Assembly: GCF_004014775.2 (NCBI RefSeq)
Contig: NZ_CP042808.1
Location: 2,012,001 to 2,076,000, forward strand
Source: Acetobacter oryzoeni
GTDB taxonomy: Bacteria > Pseudomonadota > Alphaproteobacteria > Acetobacterales > Acetobacteraceae
Direction of reading: 5' to 3'
DNA: 64,000 bases
This document shows, piece by piece, positions 19,418-27,441 of the stretch (position 1 is its first letter; each line of letters starts with the position of its first letter). Both the position numbers and the translations under genes were made by a program. Under the pieces are notes generated by a model. The model made no database searches. It saw nothing but the letters and a program-made list of their open reading frames with translations, and was not told the origin of the DNA.

Positions 19418-20050
19418 GTGACAGTTTCCGGCCAGCAGAACTCCGTTAAAGGAGAGGCACCTCTCCTTGTACTGGCATCTGCTTCGCCCCGGCGGGTAGA
19501 TCTGCTGCGCCAGATTGGCGTAGTGCCTGACCGCATTGTTCCGGCTGATATTGACGAAACACCCGCAAAAAACGAACTTCCTCGCGCTTATGCGCGCCGT
19601 ATGGCGTTAGAAAAAGCGCGCGCTGTAGCTGCCTATGTGACCGAACCCGCATTAATTCTTGCTGCGGATACAGTGGTTACGTTGGGGCGGCGTATTTTGC
19701 CCAAAGCCGAAAACCGTGAAACAGCGCAATTCTGTCTGGAACGTCTTTCTGGCAGACGGCACACGGTCATCACATCTGTTGCTGTTATGCCCAGTGCCAC
19801 TTGGTCAAAAGGCAAAGCAGCGGACCGGCTGGTAGAAACAGCAGTTACGTTTAACCGCCTCACGCCTCATCAGATCAACGCCTTGTTAGATGCAGGTGAT
19901 TGGGAAGGCAAAGCAGGTGGTTATGCCCTGCAAGGCCATGCAGCCAGCTTTATTCGCTTTCTATCTGGCAGCAGCTCAGCTGTTATTGGGTTGCCTCTGT
20001 TCGAAACAGCCCAACTTTTACGTGGGCAACCCGGGCCTTGGCTGGCGTGA
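19418..20050 (+). CDS. maf: Maf-family nucleoside triphosphate pyrophosphatase
   Basis: Hydrolyses non-canonical or certain canonical nucleoside triphosphates to monophosphates, a house-cleaning role. The protein has 210 residues with the motifs LASASPRRVDLL, EKARAV, LAADTVV and YALQGHAASFI. It starts at GTG, 4 bp after the infA stop, with no obvious ribosome site, which suggests translation depends on infA readthrough by ribosomes. Its TGA overlaps the ATG of the next gene by one base (TGATG). Confidence 0.9.
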   Translation: MTVSGQQNSVKGEAPLLVLASASPRRVDLLRQIGVVPDRIVPADIDETPAKNELPRAYARRMALEKARAVAAYVTEPALILAADTVVTLGRRILPKAENRETAQFCLERLSGRRHTVITSVAVMPSATWSKGKAADRLVETAVTFNRLTPHQINALLDAGDWEGKAGGYALQGHAASFIRFLSGSSSAVIGLPLFETAQLLRGQPGPWLA

Positions 20051-21132
20051 TGCAATATTTGCGTGTTGCCACCTTTCCGGGTGAAATGCGCCTTGCCGTT
20101 ACCCAAGATGATGCGCTGCTGGATTACGCACTTTGGCGGCCAGCTGCCCCGGATCTTGTTGGCAATATTTATGTTGCCCGCGTGGCGGCGCAAGCAGCCT
20201 TTATGGGTGGGGCTTTTGTTGATCTGGGCCAAGGCTTGCAGGGCTTTCTATCTGATCAGAAAGCGGTCTCGCATCTTACCGAAGGCCAAAGCATAACAGT
20301 TTGCGTTTCTCGCGCTGCACAAGGTGGCAAGGGTGTGCGTGTACGCATGCTGGAGCCTTCTGCACAAGGTAAGGATATTGGCCTTGTAACTGCTGGCCCA
20401 ACACCTTTAGAGCGTTTGGCCAGCCAATGGCCTAAGGCAACCATTGTAGTAGATACCCCACAAGCAGCTGCCCGCGTGCCTCTATCCTTACGCGCAAAAA
20501 GAGACTCCGGGTTTACACCCATGCCACCAGAAATCGTGGCTGCATGTCATGCTCTGGAAGACAGCACCGTAGAACTGCCCGGCAATATGCAGGCCACCAT
20601 TACGCCCACCCCTGCACTTGTTGCCATTGATATAGATGCCCCACCTGTTGCGGGGTCTCGGCCTAAGCAGACTGCACAATTTGCTGCAAACCGTGATGCA
20701 TTGCCTGAACTTTTGCACCAAATTCGCCTGCGCAATCTTTCTGGCGCCATTGTTATTGATCCAGCAGGGATGGCCATGCGCAAGCGTCAGGCCTTGCAGG
20801 ATGTTGTGCAGGCAGCCTTGCAGGCAGACCCTCTTCGCCCACGCTGCCTTGGTGTCAGCGCTTTAGGGCTGATTGAAATTGTGCGCCCGCGTATTTATCC
20901 TTCTCTTCCAGAGCTTCTAAACTCTTCCCATGGGCATGCGCTTAAGGCGCTCCGCACCATTTTGGCAGAAGCCCCTACAGCAACCATCTTACGTGGCAGT
21001 ATTCCCCTTATTCGGGCACTGGAGCAGGACCCGCAAGCTGTGGCAGACTGTGTGCAGCTCCGTGGGAAGCCTTTAGCCCTAAAGGCTGATCCTGCTTTGC
21101 CTGATTTTTTCTGGACGGTTCAGGACGCATGA
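20050..21132 (+). CDS. Ribonuclease E/G-family protein (RNase G-like)
   Basis: This 360-residue short member of the RNase E/G family begins at the ATG overlapping the maf stop. An S1-like N-terminal part ([20 protein letters not shown]) is followed by the catalytic domain with the metal Asp residues kept in VAIDIDAP and AIVIDPAGM. The CPxCxG zinc-link of RNase E is missing, so it may not form the same tetramer. A member in this place, after maf and before yacG, is common in alphaproteobacteria. Its targets are unknown; a role in rRNA 5' end processing is inference. Confidence 0.85.
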   Translation: MQYLRVATFPGEMRLAVTQDDALLDYALWRPAAPDLVGNIYVARVAAQAAFMGGAFVDLGQGLQGFLSDQKAVSHLTEGQSITVCVSRAAQGGKGVRVRMLEPSAQGKDIGLVTAGPTPLERLASQWPKATIVVDTPQAAARVPLSLRAKRDSGFTPMPPEIVAACHALEDSTVELPGNMQATITPTPALVAIDIDAPPVAGSRPKQTAQFAANRDALPELLHQIRLRNLSGAIVIDPAGMAMRKRQALQDVVQAALQADPLRPRCLGVSALGLIEIVRPRIYPSLPELLNSSHGHALKALRTILAEAPTATILRGSIPLIRALEQDPQAVADCVQLRGKPLALKADPALPDFFWTVQDA

Positions 21133-21314
21133 CTTCTAAACCCGCTAAATGCCCCGTATGCGGCAAACCTGCACAGGCTGAATTTCGGCCTTTTTGCTCA
21201 AAACGTTGTGCGGATGTGGATCTCGGCCGCTGGTTTTCTGGCGACTATCGTATTCCCGGTGCGCCTGCTCCGATTGAAAATGATGAAAAAGCTGAAAGAA
21301 ATGACGAAAGGTGA
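21129..21314 (+). CDS. yacG: DNA gyrase inhibitor YacG (zinc-binding)
   Basis: This 61-residue protein carries a four-cysteine zinc site (CPVCGKP and CSKRCADVD) followed by [13 protein letters not shown], the YacG signature. In E. coli YacG binds GyrB and inhibits gyrase. The gene overlaps the RNase G-like gene by 4 bp (ATGA) and is the last gene of the infA-maf-rng-yacG unit, just before tRNA-Phe. Confidence 0.93.
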   Translation: MTSKPAKCPVCGKPAQAEFRPFCSKRCADVDLGRWFSGDYRIPGAPAPIENDEKAERNDER

Positions 21315-21369
21315 CTTGATCTCGTGCAAAGAGTGAGATACATGCTCTCTCACGCCGCGAGGCTGCGGT

Positions 21370-21445
21370 GCCCAAGTAGCTCAGTTGGTAGAGCATGCGA
21401 CTGAAAATCGCAGTGTCGGTGGTTCGATCCCGCCCTTGGGCACCA
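21370..21445 (+). tRNA. tRNA-Phe(GAA), attachment site of the element
   Basis: The acceptor arms GCCCAAG and CTTGGGC pair fully. The D-arm AGCTCAGTTGGTAGAGC and the T-arm GGTTCGATCC are present, and the loop CTGAAAA gives anticodon GAA. CCA is encoded at 21443-21445. The last 16 bases are repeated at 32296, marking this gene as the integration target; the tRNA stays intact. Confidence 0.97.
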
Positions 21446-22577
21446 TATCATATTTTTTCCCTTTAATTACAATGCGTTGCGGGCTGTTTTTGCCCCACTC
21501 TGCATTTTTCGCTTCATTGTGGGACATTTCTTGTCCCTGCATACGTGCGAACGCACTCGCTGCCAGTCGCTTCTGATCTGCTGCAAGCGTGTAGCGTTGA
21601 ACCTCTTTCAATGACCGGTGGCCTGTTACAGCCGCGATCTCATGCGCTGTGCATCCGATCTCTGCCATCCGCACCGCTGCTGCCTTACGCAAGCCATGCG
21701 CTGCGCAATGCGGTAGCCCTGCTTCGTTGCACCATTGGCGAAACCGATTCCCAAAACCTTCTGGCGTGTATGGGTTGCCATAGGTGCTTTGGATGAATGT
21801 GTTTCCCTCTAACGCGCCTGGTGTTGCCTCTATGATTTTCTTGAGTTCAGGAAAGATTGGCAGCGTGAGTGTGACAGGCTTCTTCTTGATGTTCTTTTCT
21901 TGGGTGAAGGTGATGTATCCATTCCGCACATCCTTGATGCCCATCTGCACCACATCACCACGGCGCTGCCCTGTGTAAAGCAGCATGGCAAAAGCCAATC
22001 TGGCAGGCGTTCCAATCGGGTGGGTATTTTCGAACTGCTCGATTTCTTTTTCTGACCAGCTATGAAAACCCGTTCCTGATGATGGAATATAAGGCACGTC
22101 CTTGGCTGGATTTTTGCTTAACGCGCCAATCTGAACACCATATGCAAAAAGCTGGCGTAAGGCTTTGAGAATGCCGTTGCTTGCCGCTACTTTGCCCTGC
22201 TTGCTATCTCGCAACGCCAGAACATGCCGTGGCTGGATGGTAGCAACCTGAAACTTGCCGCATGTTTCACACAGACCATCCAGAACGCCATGCCGGACAT
22301 ACTGGGTGCGACCATCCAGCCGTGCAAATATGGCCGAACCAAAATAGCTTATGCACAGATCCCGAAAACTGCCCGGAATGACGACTTCTCTGGTTGGCGT
22401 GGCTGGCAGGATTTCGCCTGCCATTGCCTTGCGGTATTCTTCATCAAATTCCGGCGTTCCGGGTATCTGATGCAGCCGGACTTTTCTATGGCCCGGACGG
22501 CGCAAATACACACGCACATTGCCGTGCCGGTCTATATCTTCTGACACGTATTTATAGCGCCGCTTCACCTGTATCAT
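21381..22577 (-). CDS. Tyrosine recombinase / integrase
   Basis: This 398-residue phage-type integrase has an N-terminal arm-binding part, a SAM-like core-binding part and the catalytic domain with Arg in LYTGQRRGD, HGLRKAA, and GHRSLKEVQRYT containing the nucleophilic Tyr. It starts at ATG 22577, overlapping the AlpA-like gene by 4 bp. The 3' end runs into the antisense strand of tRNA-Phe, so the last residues (GGIEPPTLRFSVACSTN) come from host tRNA sequence. In the excised circle the frame would instead end GGISTPNKNK with a TAG now at 32268-32270. Confidence 0.93.
   Translation of the reverse strand: MIQVKRRYKYVSEDIDRHGNVRVYLRRPGHRKVRLHQIPGTPEFDEEYRKAMAGEILPATPTREVVIPGSFRDLCISYFGSAIFARLDGRTQYVRHGVLDGLCETCGKFQVATIQPRHVLALRDSKQGKVAASNGILKALRQLFAYGVQIGALSKNPAKDVPYIPSSGTGFHSWSEKEIEQFENTHPIGTPARLAFAMLLYTGQRRGDVVQMGIKDVRNGYITFTQEKNIKKKPVTLTLPIFPELKKIIEATPGALEGNTFIQSTYGNPYTPEGFGNRFRQWCNEAGLPHCAAHGLRKAAAVRMAEIGCTAHEIAAVTGHRSLKEVQRYTLAADQKRLAASAFARMQGQEMSHNEAKNAEWGKNSPQRIVIKGKKYDMVPKGGIEPPTLRFSVACSTN
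21430..21446. repeat. attL core (17 bp)
   Basis: CCGCCCTTGGGCACCAT, the 3' end of tRNA-Phe plus one base, is repeated exactly at 32296-32312. It contains the short palindrome GCCC-TT-GGGC. Together with the adjacent integrase this identifies the left end of the element. Confidence 0.9.
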
Positions 22578-22852
22578 TTTTTAACGATTGCATCCCATTC
22601 GTTAGGTGCATCCTGCATTTCCGACTGGGCAGAATATTGCAGCTCTGTGCCGGTCATTCTTGCCGCCGCTGCTACTAAAGCAGGCCGGAACCAGATTGAT
22701 ATTGATCCTATACGCGCCGGTTTAGGGACAAGTCCCTGCTCAACCATTTTGTCAAAAGTGCTTTCGCTTACATCAAAAAATGCCGATGCAGCTTTACGGC
22801 GCAAAACAATAGGCAAAAGACCGGGCGGCAGATGGTCATAACGCGATTTCAC
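22574..22852 (-). CDS. AlpA/excisionase-like small DNA-binding protein
   Basis: This 92-residue protein has a winged-helix or MerR-like N-terminal half: LRRKAASAFFDVSESTFDKMVEQGLVPKPARIG resembles the first helix-turn-helix of AlpA or Xis proteins, with SIWFRPAL as the wing and next helix. Such proteins control integrase expression or direct excision; in Gram-negative PICIs AlpA is a key regulator. It starts at GTG 22852, overlapping the portal stop by 4 bp (GTGA), and its own stop overlaps the integrase start (ATGA). It is therefore at the end of the capsid operon, not divergent from it. Confidence 0.75.
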   Translation of the reverse strand: MKSRYDHLPPGLLPIVLRRKAASAFFDVSESTFDKMVEQGLVPKPARIGSISIWFRPALVAAAARMTGTELQYSAQSEMQDAPNEWDAIVKK

Positions 22853-23973
22853 GCTGCATCCTCCTGCTTGGGATTATATCCTTCCTGCTCACGAATTTCG
22901 TTCACGGTCAGAATTTGATTCTGTATGGCAATGCCATAGGACTGCCAGCGGGTTGCGTAGTCACCACGCATCAGACTGGACAGGTCTATGTGCATTTCGA
23001 ACGGGCTGGATGCACCAAACACTGAACGCTTGAATTCAGCTTCAATCTTGCGTGCCCAAGGCAGCAACGTATTGGTGGCAAACCACAAGCTGGCCTGTGT
23101 TGCGTTCGTGAATGTGTTGTTGCTGTAATCCTGCACAATCGGTGGCGGCACACCATAGACTCGGCACAGTTCCTGAACGCTGAACTTGCGGCTTTCCAAT
23201 GCTTCGGCATCTTCTGGGCTGATACCGATAGATTGCCACTTCATGCCATTGGACATAACCATGACCTGACGTGCATTGCCGGTGCCAGAAAACTTGTTGC
23301 GGACTTCCTGCTTCAATTCATCCAGTGCGGCTGGTGCAGGCCGTGCATTTTCGAATGTGATGATGCCGCTTGGTGTGGCTTGGTTCTGCCACATGTTCAG
23401 GCTGTAATCTTGCAAGGCAGCAGCAGCCGTATGCACATCTCTTGCGCGGCTTAACCTGCTACGTCCCATCAGCCCATCATCTGAACGGTCGCGCAGGTGG
23501 AAAACCTCATCATCCAGATAGGTGCGTGTGATACCTTGCCATGCAATGACCGTGTAGCGCAGGCGACCTGATGCCAGCCTATCCACCTGCACGCATTGCC
23601 ACGGCACAGGTGTTAATCCCGTAGGACGGCCTGCACCATCATACTGGATGGTCAGCAGCGCGTTGCCTGTCAGCAGAACACTACCCATGAGCCATTCCAC
23701 AAGATCGGGCCATGTCTGATTCTCATTGGGCTGGCGTATCAGCCGCGCCACTGGATGGTTTGGGGCTTCTGTTCTGGTATCGCCAGATGTGTTGTAAACA
23801 TACACATCCAGCGAACCAATGCCGCTGCCAATCGCGTTGACGCAAGCCAGAACAGTTGACAGTCCTTCTGGATTGCCGGGACCGCGTGGAAACCACATGC
23901 TGGGCAAAACAGGTTCTGCTGATACCGTATCGCGCTTTTCTGTGCGGCCAAAAAGGCGATCAAGAAAGCTCAT
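22849..23973 (-). CDS. Phage portal protein, HK97 family
   Basis: This 374-residue protein is expected to form the dodecameric ring at one capsid vertex through which DNA enters and tails attach. Family-like segments include STVLACVNAIGSGIGSLDVYVY, PNENQTWPDLVEWLMGSVLLTGNAL, QELCRVYGVPPPIVQDY and NTLLPWARKIEAEF. It is slightly short for the family (often about 400) but complete at both ends. The ATG at 23973 overlaps the protease stop by one base (TGATG), showing tight coupling. Confidence 0.92.
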   Translation of the reverse strand: MSFLDRLFGRTEKRDTVSAEPVLPSMWFPRGPGNPEGLSTVLACVNAIGSGIGSLDVYVYNTSGDTRTEAPNHPVARLIRQPNENQTWPDLVEWLMGSVLLTGNALLTIQYDGAGRPTGLTPVPWQCVQVDRLASGRLRYTVIAWQGITRTYLDDEVFHLRDRSDDGLMGRSRLSRARDVHTAAAALQDYSLNMWQNQATPSGIITFENARPAPAALDELKQEVRNKFSGTGNARQVMVMSNGMKWQSIGISPEDAEALESRKFSVQELCRVYGVPPPIVQDYSNNTFTNATQASLWFATNTLLPWARKIEAEFKRSVFGASSPFEMHIDLSSLMRGDYATRWQSYGIAIQNQILTVNEIREQEGYNPKQEDAA

Positions 23974-24506
23974 CAGATTGTCTCCAAGAAGCGCAGCCGT
24001 TGTGCAGGTGTCAGACCAACCAGACGGCTACGTGCTGATATGGTGGTATCGGCATAGGCAGGAAACGCCTGCACAACGCTGATCTCCACCAGATCGACTG
24101 CACGCAGTTCCCGTTGATCTGACGCGGGCCACGCTTCATCTTTGACGCGGAAACCAAAAGACATGCCGCCCAGATCACGCCGCTCGGCCAAAGCCAGAAC
24201 ATCATGACCAAGCTGGGTGTCTGGGATTGCCAGTTCAAAATGCAGCCCGCGCGTGTCTTCCGCCAGTTTGAGCGAACCAGACGCCGTGCGTGCCAGCAGC
24301 CTAGTTGGGTCATGATCTACCAAGGCAAGAATATCCGGGTTGCTCTGGAGCGTTTGTGAAAACGCCCCAGAACGGATGGTTTCTGAAAAACTGCCAATGC
24401 GAGCTGATGCCCCAAACACTGCGGCATAGCCTTCCAGCTTGCGACCGGCGGCGCGAAATTCTACGCCACACGAACGCCTTTCCACGCTGCCAGTCGCGCC
24501 CGTCAT
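23973..24506 (-). CDS. HK97-type prohead protease (S78 family)
   Basis: The protein has about 177 residues from ATG 24506, which overlaps the capsid stop by 4 bp (ATGA); a longer frame to 24572 is less likely. The N-terminal fold with EGYAAVFG, the His in LVDHDPTRLLARTASGSL and the Ser in LGGMSFGF match the catalytic site of HK97-like prohead proteases, which remove the capsid delta domain during maturation. Its presence suggests the element makes a mature capsid of its own. Confidence 0.9.
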   Translation of the reverse strand: MTGATGSVERRSCGVEFRAAGRKLEGYAAVFGASARIGSFSETIRSGAFSQTLQSNPDILALVDHDPTRLLARTASGSLKLAEDTRGLHFELAIPDTQLGHDVLALAERRDLGGMSFGFRVKDEAWPASDQRELRAVDLVEISVVQAFPAYADTTISARSRLVGLTPAQRLRFLETI

Positions 24507-25795
24507 TGCGTAATACCTGTCAGGGTCAGCAATGTTTGTGGCCGCACGACCAGAACGTCTGCACGCATCCATGCCACGAAGCCAATCTGCCCGTTTTCTG
24601 CATACAGTTCGTTCAACACGCTAATCTGCAAGCTGGTGCGCATACCAACGTAGACCTGGGAAAAATCGCCCATGACAATGCTGCTGGCGTTATTGTCCGT
24701 GCCCTGATTTACCGGAACGCTTGTGGTTGTGAGGCGCGGAATAGTGGAAACATCAGCCGGGGCAGATAATGGGTTGCCGTTGGCATCCTTGAAACCACGA
24801 ATTGCACGGTTGGTGCGCGGCGCCATAATCATGGCAGACACCTTGCCTGCATTCACGTTTTCCAGATCAAGCACGGCATCCAAAACCGGGTCCCAGTTTG
24901 TTAACTTGCCGTTGAGAGCTGATGTCTGGATGTTTGGCGTGTTGACGATGCCAAGCGGGCTGTTGGCGGTGCCATCACCAAACAGAATGGCCTGATCTAA
25001 TGCCAAAGCACCAGATGCAGCAAAGGCGGAACGGATAATGCTATCCACATTCTGCCCATCTTCCAGCAGTTCGCGGCTGATCTTGCAGCGCAATGCCCAT
25101 GACTTGGCGGTCATTTTCACCTGGTCAAAGGTGCTTTCATCTTCAACAATGGCGGCATTTTCTGCCCGCCATGCACCTACTGGTGTTTTGGTCAGCCGCC
25201 CGAATGTAAGAGACTGGGAACCCATCGGCACAGTGCGGCAACCAGCACAGAAAGAAACCGTTGCTGCTCGCAGTTCATCAAGAATACCGGCAGCGACTGG
25301 CACAGGCACAAGCGCACCGCCTGAACCAATGCTGCTTTCTGACATGACGCGGCGTTCAAGTTCAGTCTGCGGGCCACGATAAAGCGCACGCAAGAAGCCA
25401 CCAAGGCCGAGTTCTTGTGCGCGGTTTTCTGTTGCAGGCAGGAATGATGCAAGACTATGCCGCGCCTCCAAAACCGGAACAGTCTGACCTTCCTGTGTGC
25501 GCAAGAACAGGCCGTCAAAATTCTCTGGCGTCCTGGCTGGTTCATCGAACCCGGCAACACGGATTTCTGGCTGCACTGGCGCACCACCGCCTATGCGATC
25601 GGCTGGCGCTGTTCTGTCCAGTTCATCAATTTGCGCCTGACGCGCCATACGGCTTTCCAAACCGGCCAATTCAGTGGACAGTTCTGTCCAGCGGGTCTGT
25701 GCTTCGGTCGGTAATGCATCTGGATGTGCAGTATTCAAGGCACGCAGTTCAGTTGCAATTTCTGCTTTACGTGCCTGCATTTCGCGGAGTGTCAT
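24503..25795 (-). CDS. Major capsid protein, HK97 fold
   Basis: This 430-residue protein has an N-terminal helical, charged delta-like domain (MTLREMQARKAEIATELRAL, residues 1 to roughly 100), which should serve as scaffold and be cleaved by the neighbouring protease. The HK97-fold body follows, with segments such as GGALVPVPVAAGILDELR, TKTPVGAWRAENA, FGDGTANSPLGIVN and DFSQVYVGMRTSL. The C-terminus is the usual VLVVRPQTLLTLTGI. The gene directly follows a 50-residue frame (TAAATG) and precedes the protease. No separate scaffold gene is needed or seen. Confidence 0.93.
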   Translation of the reverse strand: MTLREMQARKAEIATELRALNTAHPDALPTEAQTRWTELSTELAGLESRMARQAQIDELDRTAPADRIGGGAPVQPEIRVAGFDEPARTPENFDGLFLRTQEGQTVPVLEARHSLASFLPATENRAQELGLGGFLRALYRGPQTELERRVMSESSIGSGGALVPVPVAAGILDELRAATVSFCAGCRTVPMGSQSLTFGRLTKTPVGAWRAENAAIVEDESTFDQVKMTAKSWALRCKISRELLEDGQNVDSIIRSAFAASGALALDQAILFGDGTANSPLGIVNTPNIQTSALNGKLTNWDPVLDAVLDLENVNAGKVSAMIMAPRTNRAIRGFKDANGNPLSAPADVSTIPRLTTTSVPVNQGTDNNASSIVMGDFSQVYVGMRTSLQISVLNELYAENGQIGFVAWMRADVLVVRPQTLLTLTGITQ

Positions 25796-25948
25796 TTACA
25801 GCCCTTCCATTTCATGAACAAAGCCAAATTCGTTGACTTCTTCACGATAAAATTCCTCAAAAACCCGGCGTGGGTTCATGTCTTCCACAAGTTTGGATAC
25901 GAGGCTGCCAATGGTTTGAAATGGCGAAAGTTCTTTATTTTCACTCAT
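25796..25948 (-). CDS. Small acidic protein (50 aa) just before the capsid gene
   Basis: A short frame from ATG 25948 encodes 50 residues, starting MSENKELSPFQTIGSLVSKL and ending FVHEMEGL. Its TAA touches the capsid ATG (TAAATG), as expected for coupled genes. It is acidic and probably helical; I know no family for it. Possible roles are a capsid-associated or size-determining factor, but that is only a guess from position. A weak ribosome site (GTGGA) lies upstream. Confidence 0.5.
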   Translation of the reverse strand: MSENKELSPFQTIGSLVSKLVEDMNPRRVFEEFYREEVNEFGFVHEMEGL

Positions 25949-25962
25949 TGGATGAATTCCAC

Positions 25963-25991
25963 TTGTACTTCTATTATGCCTCGCCTATAAC
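25963..25991 (+). promoter_or_regulatory. Candidate promoter on the plus strand inside the element
   Basis: TTGTAC (25963-25968) and TATAAC (25986-25991) are spaced by 17 bp on the plus strand, against the direction of all element genes. With the terminator at 26034-26081 they would frame a transcript of about 84 nt. Confidence 0.4.
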
Positions 25992-25997
25992 TTGGGA

Positions 25998-26081
25998 GGC
26001 ATTGCGGGACGGTCATTCTCGTAATCGGATAAGAGCGTTGCAGGGTGGTGGTTTCCAGTTCAGCCCCTGCAACGCTTTTTT
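25998..26081 (+). ncRNA. Candidate small RNA in the satellite, about 84 nt
   Basis: No open frame of note lies here. A sigma70-like site upstream would start transcription near 25998. The end is a textbook intrinsic terminator: AGCGTTGCAGGG (26034-26045) and CCCTGCAACGCT (26065-26076) pair fully, loop of 19 nt, then T6. No plus-strand protein gene exists for this terminator to serve. A short regulatory RNA is the simplest reading; a leftover terminator is the alternative. Confidence 0.4.
26034..26081 (+). terminator. Intrinsic terminator on the plus strand
   Basis: A 12-bp perfect stem is followed by a T-run on the plus strand only; the minus-strand exit (CTTATCC) has no T-run. It stands just after the stop (26084) of the minus-strand gene downstream of the AT-rich patch. 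Confidence 0.75.
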
Positions 26082-26083
26082 AT

Positions 26084-26980
26084 TTATAAAACTGACCGCA
26101 TAAAGGCTATGCGTGTTGTTGCGCTAAGATTTATTACTATTTTTACGGAAGCATTTTCTATAACTGACAATTCTGCTTGAATGTCTTCTTTGTCTTTATT
26201 CTTGAATATATCTTTGAAAATAAGATCAGCTCCTCTTTCCCATCCTCGGATTTGGAATGCAAATATCAGTTCATCTTCTTCCAATCTATTAACAGCAACA
26301 TAATCACCATTTATAATTGTAAGTATTACATCTCCTTTCCCAGCCTTATATAAATCCCATTCATCACCATTTTCCATAATACTCATTACGCAATTAAATG
26401 TAATGTCATCGGAAGACTTGAAATTTAATTCATCAATACCAATATCATTGGTTTCTTTGCAAATAATATCCTTATAGTGCGGTAATTTTATTAAATTAGC
26501 ATCAAGAAGCAATCTATCTGCTTCTTTTCTATGCTCAGGCCACGGCATAGGGTCAATAATTGCCTTAGCCCAGCCACGCAAAGCAACATTCTCCAAAAAT
26601 GTAATTACAAATTTTGCCGCTTGTGTTGGTCCAATGCCAATGCTTGCGATAGCTCCTACAAATGCAATGCGCCGCAAACCATTTACAGATACAAGCCGCT
26701 TTTTGCCGTGTCCCTTAGCTACCTGATCTTCTGGAAACAATTCTGGCATTCTGTTCATAAGCATAACAATATTAGCTTCCGTCATACCAGATGCCTGTGC
26801 CAACTGACGTATATCAAATTGTATCATTTTCCACTCATGCTCAGAAATTAATATGCCCATGAGAGATATATCACGCAGGTTATAACTTGCGTCAATACTA
26901 TTTTGCACTGGCAATGGAAAAACAGGGAATGGAACTGGTGGCCGTTCTGGTTTTGGCTCGCAGGGATGACGGAAAAACAT
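26084..26980 (-). CDS. Unknown protein with HTH-like N-terminal part, possible satellite cargo
   Basis: The protein has 298 residues from ATG 26980, which follows the previous stop by 2 bp and has GGGAG at -8; a longer frame to 27055 overlaps the previous gene and is less likely. The segment IRQLAQASGMTEANIVMLMNR followed by LRRIAFVGAIASIGIGPTQAAK resembles a MerR-like DNA-binding domain. The C-terminal half is acidic and mixed, with no known motif. The gene is clearly richer in A and T, and in Asn, Ile and Lys codons, than the capsid and terminase genes, so it was probably acquired separately. Confidence 0.6.
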   Translation of the reverse strand: MFFRHPCEPKPERPPVPFPVFPLPVQNSIDASYNLRDISLMGILISEHEWKMIQFDIRQLAQASGMTEANIVMLMNRMPELFPEDQVAKGHGKKRLVSVNGLRRIAFVGAIASIGIGPTQAAKFVITFLENVALRGWAKAIIDPMPWPEHRKEADRLLLDANLIKLPHYKDIICKETNDIGIDELNFKSSDDITFNCVMSIMENGDEWDLYKAGKGDVILTIINGDYVAVNRLEEDELIFAFQIRGWERGADLIFKDIFKNKDKEDIQAELSVIENASVKIVINLSATTRIAFMRSVL

Positions 26981-26982
26981 CT

Positions 26983-27441
26983 TTATGCTCCCTGCATTTT
27001 CATAATTTCGGGAGCCAAATCTTGTAGCAGAGAAAGTAGAAGTGTTTCTTCCCACAAGCCACTATGTGCACTATATGCAATGTGTTTGCCTGCCCATACA
27101 GCAAGAGCACGAGCTTTTGCTTTTATGCCTTCCGGCGTAACGGCACGCCAAAGAACAATGCTCTCTACAACCTCATCATTTCGGTCATAAATAGAGTTAA
27201 CAATGACATCTCGCCTGTCATCATCATCAATTCTATTTACGCCATCATAGAAAGATTGTGCGAATTGGTTATCTTTGATGAAGCGTTCACACAGAGCAAT
27301 GCCAACAGCGTCTTTCCCTTCCGGCTTCGCGGCAGGCGCGGCGGTCAGGGTTTCTGGTTTTGCCAACCCGGCGGCGGCAATGCCTGCCAGTGCGGCGGCT
27401 CCAAATGCGGGGAAAATGTCACGACGAGACAATGAGCGCAT
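26983..27441 (-). CDS. Putative exported protein with twin-arginine-like signal
   Basis: The protein has about 152 residues from ATG 27441; an upstream ATG at 27489 adds 16 residues that would mask the signal. The start MRSLSRRDIFPAFGAAALAGIAAAGLA is a clear SRRxxF-type Tat signal followed by an Ala/Pro-rich linker and a small helical domain ending LAPEIMKMQGA. It has no Cys pair or catalytic motif I can name. The downstream unknown gene follows after 2 bp, so the two form a pair inserted between terminase and capsid genes. Confidence 0.6.
   Translation of the reverse strand: MRSLSRRDIFPAFGAAALAGIAAAGLAKPETLTAAPAAKPEGKDAVGIALCERFIKDNQFAQSFYDGVNRIDDDDRRDVIVNSIYDRNDEVVESIVLWRAVTPEGIKAKARALAVWAGKHIAYSAHSGLWEETLLLSLLQDLAPEIMKMQGA

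Noticed and set aside
21381-21445. Unusual protein tail GGIEPPTLRFSVACSTN as a domain
   Set aside because: It is antisense tRNA sequence read by the integrase frame, a known source of such peptides, not a domain.
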